23,323 bases of DNA from Pseudomonadota bacterium. Lineage in GTDB: Bacteria; Desulfobacterota; Desulfovibrionia; Desulfovibrionales; Desulfomicrobiaceae. Positions within the stretch are counted from its first letter, which is position 1. Each line of letters starts with the position of its first letter. This document shows, one piece after another, positions 14,021-21,685 of the stretch. The DNA is taken from the NCBI GenBank assembly GCA_023393525.1, contig JAEWKZ010000065.1, positions 1 through 23,323 on the forward strand, read 5' to 3'. Position numbers and translations under genes: made by a program. Below the pieces are notes generated by a model. It searched no databases. It saw nothing but the letters and a program-made list of their open reading frames with translations, and was not told the DNA's origin.

Positions 14021-14935
14021 ATGAGGATCCTGGCTTTCGGCGCGACCGGCTTTGTAGGCGGCCATCTGGTGCCCCATCTCCTTGAACGCGGGCACGAAGT
14101 GACCGTGGCCGCCCGTTCCGGGAAGGCGAACGCTCCCGCCGGAGCGAAGACGATTCCGGCTGACCCGACCGCTCCCGGCCCCTGGCAGGATCTGGTCGCC
14201 GCGCATGACGCGGTGATCAACCTGAGCGGGAGTCCGGTGGCGACCCGCTGGACCCGGACCGCCAAGGACCGCATCCTCCAATCCAGGGTCCTGAGCACGA
14301 GGCACATCGTCGATGCCCTGACCGGAGCCACGGGAAAGACCCTGCTCTGCGCCAACGCCGTCGGCTTTTACGGCGACGGCGGGGACACCTTCTGCACCGA
14401 GGATTCCCCACGCGGCCACGGCTTTCTGGCCGATGTGGCCGAAGCCTGGCAATCCGAGGCCCTGCACGCCCGCCAGTTCGGACACAGGGTGGTCGTGCCG
14501 CGCATCTCCGTGGTCCTGGGCCGGGGCGGCGCGCTCTCCAAAATGATCACGCCCTTCTCTCTGGGTCTTGGCGGCAGGCTCGGACACGGGCGGCAATGGT
14601 TCCCCTGGATCCACGTCACGGATCTGGTCCGGGCCATGGCCTTCGCCCTGGAAACTCCCGCCGCCTCAGGCCCGTTCAACGCCTGCGCCCCGGCGCCGGT
14701 GACCAACGCCGACTTCACCAAGGCTCTGGCCGCCGCCTTGAAACGACCCGCTTTTCTTCCCGTGCCGGCGTTCGCGTTGCGCCTGGCCATGGGCGAAGCG
14801 GCCGACATGCTCCTGACCGGACAGCGCTGCCTCCCCGCGGTCCTTACGCGGCTCGGGTTCGAATTCGCCTTTCCGCGCGTCGAGGACGCCCTGACCGACA
14901 TCATTCCCCGCTTCAACACCGCCCGCAACGCCTGA
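14021..14935 (+). CDS. TIGR01777 family NAD(P)-dependent epimerase
   Basis: A protein of 304 residues of the extended SDR superfamily, subfamily TIGR01777 (YfcH-like). The Rossmann motif FGATGFVGGHL occurs at residues 6-16. The SGSPVATRWT segment and LLCANAVGFYGDGGD contain the family's active-site YG pair, and a C-terminal part GEAADMLLTGQRCLPAVLTRLGFEF is the conserved DUF1731-like ending. The cofactor is NAD(P); the substrate is not known for this family. GGAGG stands before ATG 14021, and the short gap to nifU suggests one operon, which is worth noting since nothing links the two functions directly. Confidence 0.9.
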   Translation: MRILAFGATGFVGGHLVPHLLERGHEVTVAARSGKANAPAGAKTIPADPTAPGPWQDLVAAHDAVINLSGSPVATRWTRTAKDRILQSRVLSTRHIVDALTGATGKTLLCANAVGFYGDGGDTFCTEDSPRGHGFLADVAEAWQSEALHARQFGHRVVVPRISVVLGRGGALSKMITPFSLGLGGRLGHGRQWFPWIHVTDLVRAMAFALETPAASGPFNACAPAPVTNADFTKALAAALKRPAFLPVPAFALRLAMGEAADMLLTGQRCLPAVLTRLGFEFAFPRVEDALTDIIPRFNTARNA

Positions 14936-15044
14936 TTCGCCCCAACTCCGCGCGCTTCTTGTTTTTTGGGCCTGTCTGGCTTAGCAAACAGGAAGCTTTT
15001 TCGCTGTCTTCCCCCTTCCACGACCGCAACCCATGGAGACGAGA

Positions 15045-16358
15045 ATGGGCAACGCGCCTTGCTTCGACACGTCAGTCCCCACCCTTGGCCCCTGCAAGGT
15101 CGACAATCCCCTGCCTTACTGCCATCACATCGACGACGCTTCCAGGATGCCGCTCTATCTTTCCGGCGACATCATCGACGACGCCCTCGCCAACACGGTC
15201 TGCGAGTTCGAGGAGGCCGGGCCCAGAAAACACATCTATTTCGATCCGCCGAAGACCAAATGCGCCATCGTGACCTGCGGCGGCCTGTGTCCGGGCATCA
15301 ACGACGTCATCCGGGCCATCGTCATGAGCGCCCACCACAACTACCATGTCTCCGGGACCTACGGCATCCGCTACGGCCTGCAGGGGTTCATTCCCAAGTA
15401 CAAGCACGACGTCATGGAACTCACCCCGGACAGCGTCCGCGACATCCACGAGTTCGGGGGCACGATCCTGTCGTCCTCGCGCGGACCCCAGGCCCCGGAG
15501 GAGATCGTGGACGCCCTGGAGCGCATGAACATCTCCGTCCTGTTCATGATCGGAGGCGACGGCACCATGAAGGCCGCCAGCACCGTGACCCGGGAGGTGC
15601 TGCGGCGCGGCCTCAAGATCTCGGTCATCGGCATTCCCAAAACCATCGACAACGACATCAACTTCGTGACCCGCTCCTTCGGCTTCGACACGGCCGTGGA
15701 GAAGGCCACCGAAGCCATCCGCTGCGCCCACATCGAAGCCCTGGGCGCGCCGGGCGGCATCGGCATGGTCAAGCTCATGGGCCGGGAATCGGGCTTCATC
15801 GCGGCCCAGGCCAGCCTGGCCCTCAAAGAGGTCAATTTCGTGCTGGTGCCCGAGGCGCCCTTTGAACTGCACGGTCCCGACGGTTTCCTGGTCAAGCTGA
15901 AGGAGAGGCTGGAGCAGCGGCAACACGCGGTGATCGTGGTCGCCGAAGGCGCGGGACAGGACCTGTGCCGCATCGACAACCGGGTCGATCTCTCGGGCAA
16001 TCCCATCCTGGGAGACATCTGCGACGTGCTGCGTTCGGAAATCAAAAAATTCTTCGCAGCCACGGACTTTCCCTACACCCTGAAATACATCGATCCCAGC
16101 TACATCATCCGCTCCATCCCGGCCAATTCCAACGACCGCATCTACTGCGGCTTCCTGGGGCAGCACGCGGTGCACGCGGCCATGGCCGGCAAGACCGGGA
16201 TGGTCGTCTCCAAGCTCCAGGAACGCTACCTCTACCTGCCCCTGCCGCTGGTCACGGCCAAGCGCCGCAAGCTCAACGTCCTCTCCAACTACTGGCGGTC
16301 GGTCCTGGAATCCACGGGCCAGCCCCAGTCCATGTTTAACTGCGCCAACAAGGCATAG
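15045..16358 (+). CDS. pfkA: ATP-dependent 6-phosphofructokinase, long (trypanosome-like) clade
   Basis: Phosphorylates fructose 6-phosphate to fructose 1,6-bisphosphate. The 437 residues exceed the usual bacterial enzyme of about 320. Motifs: GGLCPGIND (79-87), GGDGT (170-174) and PKTIDND (198-204), followed by MGRESGFIAAQASLA and GFLGQHAVHAAMAGKTG. The second Gly of GGDG is the determinant for ATP use, while Lys in PKTIDND is otherwise typical of the pyrophosphate-using enzymes. This combination and the long N-terminus are those of the trypanosome/plant-like group of ATP-PFKs. I chose ATG 15045 because GGAG stands six bases before it; an in-frame ATG at 15033 has none. A membrane-anchored unknown starts 6 nt after the stop. 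Confidence 0.92.
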   Translation: MGNAPCFDTSVPTLGPCKVDNPLPYCHHIDDASRMPLYLSGDIIDDALANTVCEFEEAGPRKHIYFDPPKTKCAIVTCGGLCPGINDVIRAIVMSAHHNYHVSGTYGIRYGLQGFIPKYKHDVMELTPDSVRDIHEFGGTILSSSRGPQAPEEIVDALERMNISVLFMIGGDGTMKAASTVTREVLRRGLKISVIGIPKTIDNDINFVTRSFGFDTAVEKATEAIRCAHIEALGAPGGIGMVKLMGRESGFIAAQASLALKEVNFVLVPEAPFELHGPDGFLVKLKERLEQRQHAVIVVAEGAGQDLCRIDNRVDLSGNPILGDICDVLRSEIKKFFAATDFPYTLKYIDPSYIIRSIPANSNDRIYCGFLGQHAVHAAMAGKTGMVVSKLQERYLYLPLPLVTAKRRKLNVLSNYWRSVLESTGQPQSMFNCANKA

Positions 16359-16364
16359 ACGCTT

Positions 16365-17444
16365 ATGAAACGCATTCTCGCCATCGTTTTCATCCTGGCT
16401 CTGGCCGGCGGTTACTGGTTCATGCAGAACCGGGATCGCTTTTTCCCCAAACCCGTGGCCACGGAGGTCGCGCCCCAGCGCTGGCAGGTCAGCACGACCC
16501 GGCAGGAGCAGGTCGTCGCGGTCCAGATCCCGGTCAACGCCACACGCGTCGCCCCCCTCACGGACGGCAACGCAACCGGCAACGCAACGGGAAATGCAAC
16601 CCTGCCCAGGCCCCCCGCCGACGACGTGGTGCGCCATGACTTCGTGGAGGACCTGAGCGCCTATCTGGTCGCCCGCTACCTGCCCGGAGGCACCAAGAAA
16701 AATCCCGGCGGCCAGGGCCGGTTCGACCTCAACGTCAAATCGGTGAACATCCGCTACGGCGTCGATTTCAATGGACTGGGCGTCGACCCCGCGGACACCC
16801 TGGGCGCGCGCAAGACCATCTTCGACCATGTTCTGCGGGAACCCGTCCTCGACTTCCTGCATGCGGCCTACACGCCCCTTTTCCTGGACAATCTGGAGCG
16901 GGCCTTGCAATCGACCACCCACACCCTGCCTTCCGGACAGATGGCGGCCATCAGCGAGGCACAGCGCAAGGAAATGCTGACCCTCCTGGGCGCGCGGCTG
17001 AAAACCGTGGGCAAGACGGTCGCCAGCATCGCACGCACGGACTCGATCCGGCTTCTGGTCAACAAGTATCTCGATGATGTGGAAAGCGTCAGTCAGGCCC
17101 ACCTGGCCTTCTGGAACATGCAGGGCGAAGAGGTCTCGGTCTCGGCCAGAAACGAAGCCAGCGCGCGCATCAAGACCACCATCCAGACCCGGGAGATCTC
17201 GCGCCAGCGGCTGCTCCAGGCCATCGTCAGCGCCTCCAACCCGCAAGGCATGGACGCATCCGAGCTGATCTATCTGGCGCAATGGGTCAACAGACGCGGT
17301 CTGGAAGATCCGGGCAAGCTCATCGTCGTGGCCAAGGCCGGCGACCTGCTGGTCAGAACGGCCGAGGCCGTGCAGGAACGCGCCCTTGAGCCCCAGCCCG
17401 AGGTGGAGCCGGCGCTCACGGACAACGACGCGCAAGGGCAGTGA
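16365..17444 (+). CDS. hypothetical membrane-anchored protein
   Basis: A protein of 359 residues that I do not recognise. Residues 3-20 form a hydrophobic segment near the N-terminus, likely an uncleaved anchor (or signal peptide), leaving a periplasmic or extracytoplasmic body. Residues 68-79 are a GNAT-GNAT-GNAT tandem repeat in a Pro/Thr-rich linker. The following 250 residues look alpha-helical with few aromatic residues and no known motif. The gene begins 6 nt after the phosphofructokinase stop, so they are probably co-transcribed, although no clear Shine-Dalgarno sequence is visible. Its stop abuts the stop of the convergent reverse gene. Confidence 0.75.
   Translation: MKRILAIVFILALAGGYWFMQNRDRFFPKPVATEVAPQRWQVSTTRQEQVVAVQIPVNATRVAPLTDGNATGNATGNATLPRPPADDVVRHDFVEDLSAYLVARYLPGGTKKNPGGQGRFDLNVKSVNIRYGVDFNGLGVDPADTLGARKTIFDHVLREPVLDFLHAAYTPLFLDNLERALQSTTHTLPSGQMAAISEAQRKEMLTLLGARLKTVGKTVASIARTDSIRLLVNKYLDDVESVSQAHLAFWNMQGEEVSVSARNEASARIKTTIQTREISRQRLLQAIVSASNPQGMDASELIYLAQWVNRRGLEDPGKLIVVAKAGDLLVRTAEAVQERALEPQPEVEPALTDNDAQGQ
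16566..16601 (+). repeat. 12-bp tandem repeat, three copies, within the anchored protein gene
   Basis: Three in-phase 12-bp units (16566-16577, 16578-16589, 16590-16601) encode GNAT three times. The first two differ at one base and the third at a few positions, mostly synonymous. They sit in the linker between the membrane anchor and the body of the protein, a place where length variation would be tolerated. Confidence 0.85.
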
Positions 17445-17780
17445 TCAGGACAGGTAATTCTTTTCGCGCCGACAGGTCTGCACCACATCCCCGCCCGCTT
17501 CGTGCAGGACGAACTCTATGTCGCCCCGGCCGCCCAGCCGGGGGCGGCATTTTTCGTTGTTCCACAGGGTCAGCCAACCAGGGCCCCATTCGGAATACGG
17601 AAAGGCGAGCGTTCCGATGCGGTACAGTTCGGCCACGTCCCATCCCGCCGCCTCAAGCCCGGCCCGGTTTTCCCGGAACCAGGCCAGGGACCGGACATAG
17701 GCCCGTGCCTGGTCCTTGGATATCTTGCCGTTTTTCAGCAGTTCTCCGCTCGCCTCAAGCTCGTCGTCAAATGCGGACAT
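17445..17780 (-). CDS. hypothetical protein, 111 aa
   Basis: A small soluble protein with no recognised family. The first 50 residues are helical, and the second half is rich in Trp, Gly and aromatic residues (FPYSEWGPGWLTLWNNEKC, residues 60-78), ending in a mixed, Cys-containing tail. GAGG stands eight bases before ATG 17780. The gene follows the PilZ gene by 18 nt, so they probably form one transcript. Its TGA stop is back-to-back with the stop of the convergent membrane-anchored protein gene, in the palindrome TGATCA (17442-17447). Confidence 0.65.
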   Translation of the reverse strand: MSAFDDELEASGELLKNGKISKDQARAYVRSLAWFRENRAGLEAAGWDVAELYRIGTLAFPYSEWGPGWLTLWNNEKCRPRLGGRGDIEFVLHEAGGDVVQTCRREKNYLS

Positions 17781-17798
17781 GTTCCATCCTCAAGCTCA

Positions 17799-18110
17799 TC
17801 AGTGACAGATCGGATGCGTGTACTGCACGCCGATCCCGAAACGGGTCTGTTCCGTGCAGCCCAGATCCCTGGTCCAGCGCACCCGCCCGTGCGAGCTTCT
17901 GTGCGCGGCCAATCCTGAAACCCCGGGGTTGATATCGAGCAACTGGACATAGATCCGGGTCCCGGTCTTGAGCGGCACGCAGGTCTCCATGCACAAGCCG
18001 CCCTCCCCCACATCCACCAGCCGGGCGTCGTGATACTCCTCACTGCCAAGCATGCTGTAACGTACCCTGTTCCCTTTTCGAAAACGCGTGAACGCGCGCC
18101 TGTTGGCCAT
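17799..18110 (-). CDS. PilZ-domain protein
   Basis: A single PilZ domain of 103 residues. The N-terminal RRAFTR provides the RxxxR motif (R5 and R9) that binds cyclic di-GMP. The second motif, normally D/NxSxxG, is DVGEGG (residues 33-38), with Gly instead of Ser at the middle position. Binding is therefore plausible but may be weakened. It would act as a cyclic di-GMP receptor in motility, surface or other control; no partner is near except the 111-aa unknown. The start at 18110 is preferred because GGAGG lies six bases before it; the ATG at 18122 would place that site inside the gene. Confidence 0.83.
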   Translation of the reverse strand: MANRRAFTRFRKGNRVRYSMLGSEEYHDARLVDVGEGGLCMETCVPLKTGTRIYVQLLDINPGVSGLAAHRSSHGRVRWTRDLGCTEQTRFGIGVQYTHPICH

Positions 18111-18126
18111 CTCGTCCTCCATGCAT

Positions 18127-18161
18127 CGGATGAGTCATTTTCCTTTCAAATAACTCATCCG
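18127..18161. repeat. 9-bp inverted repeat upstream of the PilZ gene
   Basis: CGGATGAGT (18127-18135) and ACTCATCCG (18153-18161) are perfect arms around a 17-nt AT-rich loop. It lies in the 76-nt gap between the DUF523 stop and the PilZ start, 17 nt before the latter. No T tract follows on the reverse strand. It may be an operator or a leader hairpin. Confidence 0.45.
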
Positions 18162-18186
18162 CGAAAAAAGGAAAGAGGACGCCAGC

Positions 18187-18645
18187 TCAGGCCAAATCGT
18201 CCGGGACGAGCAGCGCGACCCCCCGGGCCGCGAGGGCCTGGGCCAGAACGCCGTCGCCTTCCACCCGCGTGCCGCTGAAAGTGCCGTCGTAGATGATCCC
18301 CCGACCGCAACTCGGAGAACGCGGTTGCAGCACGGCCACCCGCGCCCCGGTCAGACCGGCCACGCGCATCGCCTGTCCGACCCCGCGTTCGAAGGCCTCG
18401 GTCAGGTCCGCCCCGTCCCGGGTCACGGCCCGGCCGTCAAGCAGCTCCACCGCCGCGCGCGGCGTGGGCAGGCCGCCCAGCTGCTCCGGGCAGACCGGGA
18501 TCAGAACATGGTCCCGCGACAGGGCCATGACCCTCTCGTCCGTCTCGCAGCGCCCGTCATAGCGGCAATAGATTCCCAGCAGACAGGCGCTGACCAGTAT
18601 CGGCCCGCAACCTTCCAAATCCGTTCTTGTCATCGTTTTCCCCAT
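18187..18645 (-). CDS. DUF523 family protein
   Basis: A protein of 152 residues with the conserved blocks of DUF523: SACLLGIYCRYDG near residue 20, VCPEQLGGLPTPR near 50, LQPRSPSCGRG near 105 and YDGTFSG shortly after. The invariant cysteines suggest metal or cofactor binding; the function is not established for the family. I chose ATG 18645, with AAGGG seven bases upstream; an in-frame TTG lies further out. The gene is divergent from cobT with 66 nt between, so both promoters must lie in that AT-rich gap. Confidence 0.85.
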   Translation of the reverse strand: MGKTMTRTDLEGCGPILVSACLLGIYCRYDGRCETDERVMALSRDHVLIPVCPEQLGGLPTPRAAVELLDGRAVTRDGADLTEAFERGVGQAMRVAGLTGARVAVLQPRSPSCGRGIIYDGTFSGTRVEGDGVLAQALAARGVALLVPDDLA

Positions 18646-18711
18646 CCTGTAGCCCTTTGAAGGCGACAATCCGCTTTAAAATAACGTTAAAATCCCAGAG
18701 GTTTCATCTTC

Positions 18712-19770
18712 ATGCTCCAGTCCACCATCGCCCGGATCCGCCCCCTTGACCGCGCCCATTTCGCCACGGCCCAGGCCCACCTCGACTCCCAGACAAAACC
18801 CAAGGGCAGCCTCGGCGTACTCGAACGCGTCGCCTGCCGACTGGTGGCCATGAATGACGGCGGCGCGCCCAAAGTCGACCCGGCCCGCATCTACACCTGC
18901 GCCGGAGATCACGGGGTGGCCGCACAGGGCGTGAGCCTCTTCCCCCAGGAAGTGACCCGGCAGATGGTCGCGAATTTCGTCATGAACGGCGCAGCCATAA
19001 ACGTGCTGACCCGCACCGCCGGGGTGGACCTCAAGGTCGTGGACGCCGGCTGCCTGGGCGGCAAATTTCCCGATCATCCCGCCCTTGTCCAGTGCAAGGT
19101 CGCCCCTGCCACCAAAGACCTGAGCACGGAGGCGGCCATGAGCCGCGAGGAGTGCGTACGAGCCCTCGAAAACGGGATCCGCCTGGCCCAAACGGCCCAC
19201 GCCGACGGCATCACGACCCTCGGCACCGGAGAAATGGGCATCGCCAACACAACCCCGGCCACGGCCCTGTTCTGCGCCTATCTGGACCTGTCCCCGGCCG
19301 GCATAACGGGCCCGGGCACGGGGCTCGGGACCGACGGCGTGCGCCACAAGATCGCCGTCATCGAAAAAGCCCTGGCCCTGCACAAAGAAACCATCGCCAA
19401 AGCCGATCCCGTCGACATCCTGGCCGCCCTCGGCGGGTTTGAAATCGCGACCCTGGCCGGAATGCTCCTGGGCGGAGCGAGCCTGGGCATGCCGCTGGTG
19501 GTCGACGGCTTCATATCCTCCAGCGCCTTTGTCGCCGCCCGGGCAATCTGCCCGGTCGTGGCCGAATACGCCTTCTTCTCCCACGCCTCGGCCGAACCCG
19601 GATTCGCCGCCGTCATGGATCGCCTGGGGTCGACTCCGCTCCTGCACCTGGACCTGCGCCTGGGAGAAGGCACCGGCGCGGCCATGGCGGTCTTCATCCT
19701 GCGCAGCGCGGCCAACCTGTACAACGAAATGGCCACCTTCTCCTCCGCAGGCGTGCACGGAGGGGAATGA
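18712..19770 (+). CDS. cobT: nicotinate-nucleotide-dimethylbenzimidazole phosphoribosyltransferase
   Basis: Activates the lower-ligand base of cobamides to its alpha-ribotide, for nucleotide-loop assembly of vitamin B12-type cofactors. The 352 residues match the family. KPKGSLG is at residues 29-35, followed by CAGDHGVAAQGVSLFP near 63-78, and GTGEMGIANTTPA and GPGTGLG in the middle. EGTGAA near residue 319 carries the catalytic Glu equivalent to E317 of Salmonella CobT. The actual lower-ligand base cannot be told. No other cob gene is in the window, and no cobalamin riboswitch fits in the short 66-nt leader. Confidence 0.95.
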   Translation: MLQSTIARIRPLDRAHFATAQAHLDSQTKPKGSLGVLERVACRLVAMNDGGAPKVDPARIYTCAGDHGVAAQGVSLFPQEVTRQMVANFVMNGAAINVLTRTAGVDLKVVDAGCLGGKFPDHPALVQCKVAPATKDLSTEAAMSREECVRALENGIRLAQTAHADGITTLGTGEMGIANTTPATALFCAYLDLSPAGITGPGTGLGTDGVRHKIAVIEKALALHKETIAKADPVDILAALGGFEIATLAGMLLGGASLGMPLVVDGFISSSAFVAARAICPVVAEYAFFSHASAEPGFAAVMDRLGSTPLLHLDLRLGEGTGAAMAVFILRSAANLYNEMATFSSAGVHGGE

Positions 19771-19790
19771 TCCACGCAAAAGACCCGATG

Positions 19791-19835
19791 GAACGCGAAA
19801 GGGCGGGCGTGAAAATCGCCCGCCCTTTCGCGTTC
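19791..19835. terminator. 19-bp perfect hairpin, bidirectional terminator between cobT and hemC
   Basis: GAACGCGAAAGGGCGGGCG (19791-19809) and its exact complement (19817-19835) enclose a 7-nt loop. The GGGCGGGCG core is followed on both strands by a TTT-containing arm end. It sits between two convergent genes, 20 nt from each stop, and most likely stops transcription both ways, although the T tracts are short. Confidence 0.75.
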
Positions 19836-19855
19836 ACTCTGCGGCGTGCTCAGCT

Positions 19856-20791
19856 TCAGAGCGCCGCGCCGCTCCGGTAGACCTCGTCCAGGATCTCCTG
19901 TCCGCCGTCGGCCAGCACCGCTTCGGCCACATCGGCGCCAAGCCTCAGGGCCGCATGGGACGGGGCCGTGGCCTGCCTGCGGATGACGCGCTCCCCGCAA
20001 AGGTCGGCCACCAGGCCGGTCAAGGTGATTTCGTCGCCGCAAAGGGTCGCGTATCCGGCGATGGGCACCTGGCAGCCGCCGTCCAGGCCGAAGAGAAACG
20101 ATCGCTCCGCCTCCACGCAGACACGCGAGGGACCGTGGTCCAGAAAAGCCAGCAATTCGTCCAGCTCCGGCCGGTCGGCGCGGTACTCGACCCCCAGCGC
20201 CCCCTGGGCCACGGCCGGGTAGAACACGGGCGGAGCCAGTTCCCGCATTTGCGGGGCGGACAGTTCAAGGCGGTTCATGCCCGCCGTGGCCACGATGATG
20301 GCGTCGAACTCCCCGGCCATGAGCTTGCCCACCCGGGTGTCCAGATTGCCGCGCAGGGACAGGATGCACAGATCCCGGCGCATCCCCATGAGCTGGGTCT
20401 GACGGCGCAGGCTGCTGGTGCCGACCCGTGCCCCGGCGGGCAGGGAGGCCACGTCGGGATAGTCGACGCTCAAGAAGGAGTCGGTGGGCTTTTCGCGCTC
20501 CGGAATGATGCCCAGCTTCAGACCCTCGGGCAATTCGGCAGGCACGTCCTTCATGGAGTGCACGGCGATGTCCGCCTCGCCGGCCAGGAGGGCCTCCTCG
20601 ATCTCCTTCACGAAAAGTCCCTTGCCGCCGATCTTGGCCAGGGGCACGTCGAGGATCTTGTCGCCCTTGGTCTTGATGATGTTGAGCTCAACGGTCAGCC
20701 CGGGATACTGGGCGCGAAGCAGGCCGGAAATGTGATGCGCCTGCCACAGGGCCAGCTTGCTGCCCCGGGTAGCGATGCGAATGGTGTTCAT
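19856..20791 (-). CDS. hemC: hydroxymethylbilane synthase (porphobilinogen deaminase)
   Basis: Joins four porphobilinogens to the linear tetrapyrrole hydroxymethylbilane, the precursor of siroheme, heme d1/heme and cobamides. All 311 residues fit the family. TRGSKLALWQ is at residues 8-17, HSMKD with catalytic D82 at 78-82, GTSSLRRQTQL at 124-134, LRGNLDTR at 146-153, and C240 in LDGGCQVPI is the dipyrromethane cofactor attachment site. It is the last gene of gmhA-fmdB-hemC (18 nt gap to fmdB) and ends next to the strong convergent hairpin. In a sulfate reducer the siroheme branch would be essential for dissimilatory sulfite reductase. Confidence 0.96.
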   Translation of the reverse strand: MNTIRIATRGSKLALWQAHHISGLLRAQYPGLTVELNIIKTKGDKILDVPLAKIGGKGLFVKEIEEALLAGEADIAVHSMKDVPAELPEGLKLGIIPEREKPTDSFLSVDYPDVASLPAGARVGTSSLRRQTQLMGMRRDLCILSLRGNLDTRVGKLMAGEFDAIIVATAGMNRLELSAPQMRELAPPVFYPAVAQGALGVEYRADRPELDELLAFLDHGPSRVCVEAERSFLFGLDGGCQVPIAGYATLCGDEITLTGLVADLCGERVIRRQATAPSHAALRLGADVAEAVLADGGQEILDEVYRSGAAL

Positions 20792-20809
20792 CGAATCAAT
20801 CCTTGAATG

Positions 20810-21052
20810 TTAGCCGCAGCTGGAGCAATTGCCGCCGGTGCAGGAAGCGCAGCCGCTCTTGCCTCTGGTGGTGATGGCGTTCGCGCTGGGAGATCCCATG
20901 ACGATGGGGCCTCCGGTCCTGAATACGCCGCGCGAAATGAGTTTGGTGGTGTCGGTGCCGCCGCAGGCCGGGCAGACGGGCTGCTCCCCGCCGAGAATGA
21001 CTTCCTCGAATTCCTTGTGACAGGCGTTGCAGACATATTCGAAGATGGGCAT
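20810..21052 (-). CDS. FmdB-family zinc ribbon protein
   Basis: A small protein of 80 residues. The first 40 form a zinc ribbon: MPIFEYVCNAC gives C8 and C11, and CPAC gives C27 and C30. This is the FmdB/CxxC_CxxC_SSSS family, named for a putative regulator of a formylmethanofuran/formamidase system, but function is unproven. The C-terminal 15 residues add a second cysteine-rich tail (GCASCTGGNCSSCG) that could bind another metal. GGAGGAAAC precedes the start. The gene lies between gmhA (9 nt) and hemC (18 nt) in one operon. Confidence 0.85.
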   Translation of the reverse strand: MPIFEYVCNACHKEFEEVILGGEQPVCPACGGTDTTKLISRGVFRTGGPIVMGSPSANAITTRGKSGCASCTGGNCSSCG

Positions 21053-21061
21053 GTTTCCTCC

Positions 21062-21685
21062 TTATGGTTGCTCCGAACCCATCAAGGGTTCGAGCTCCGC
21101 AACCGCTTCAAACAGATAGTAGTCCACCAGGCCGCACAACAGATGGCCGATGGCTCCGTGGATTTCCTGGACCAGAGGCGTCCTGGCATCCGGCACGATC
21201 AGGGCGTGATGGCAGTGCGCAAGCATGGGCCCGCCTCCGCCGCCGCCCAGGCCCACCGTGGTCAGCCCGTTCTCCAGGGCCACCCGCAACGCCTCGTTGA
21301 CGTTGGCGCTCTTCCCGGAAGTGGAGATGCCGACCAGCACGTCCCCGGCGCGTCCCAGGGCCTGGACCTGCTTGCTGAAAATCTGGTCGAACGAATAGTC
21401 GTTGCCGATGGCGGTCAGGGCGGATGTGTCCGTGGTCAGGGCGATGGCCGGCAACGGAGGGCGCTCCATCATGAAACGGTTGACCAGTTCGGCCGCGAAG
21501 TGCTGGGCGTCGGCGGCGCTGCCGCCATTGCCGCAGAACAGAATCTTGCCGCCCGCCGTCAGGCAGAGCGCCATGGCCCGGGCCACCTCCGCCACCTGCG
21601 CGGCGTGGTCGGCGAAAAAGGCCTTTCGCAGCACCGCGCCGTCGTGGGCATGGTCCGTGATGATCTTGTGCACCCGCTCCGTCAT
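21062..21685 (-). CDS. gmhA: phosphoheptose isomerase
   Basis: Converts sedoheptulose 7-phosphate to D-glycero-D-manno-heptose 7-phosphate, the first step of heptose supply for lipopolysaccharide core. The protein is a SIS-domain enzyme of 207 residues. FCGNGGSAADAQHFAAEL (residues 50-67), GISTSGKSANV (119-129) and QEIHGAIGH (173-181) are the family motifs, with E66 and H180 in the positions of the catalytic pair. A glycine run (147-152) replaces the usual GxxGG loop. ATG 21685 is chosen because GGAG lies nearby; extending the frame upstream gives a low-complexity, arginine-rich stretch typical of non-coding DNA. It starts the gmhA-fmdB-hemC operon. Confidence 0.92.
   Translation of the reverse strand: MTERVHKIITDHAHDGAVLRKAFFADHAAQVAEVARAMALCLTAGGKILFCGNGGSAADAQHFAAELVNRFMMERPPLPAIALTTDTSALTAIGNDYSFDQIFSKQVQALGRAGDVLVGISTSGKSANVNEALRVALENGLTTVGLGGGGGGPMLAHCHHALIVPDARTPLVQEIHGAIGHLLCGLVDYYLFEAVAELEPLMGSEQP

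Noticed and set aside
15072..17435. A very long open frame on the reverse strand opposite phosphofructokinase and the anchored protein
   Set aside because: Low-complexity Gly/Asp/His/Val composition is typical of antisense frames in GC-rich DNA; the forward genes have clear motifs and start signals.
18646..18711. Cobalamin riboswitch ahead of cobT
   Set aside because: The leader is far too short for that riboswitch class and lacks its B12-box motif.
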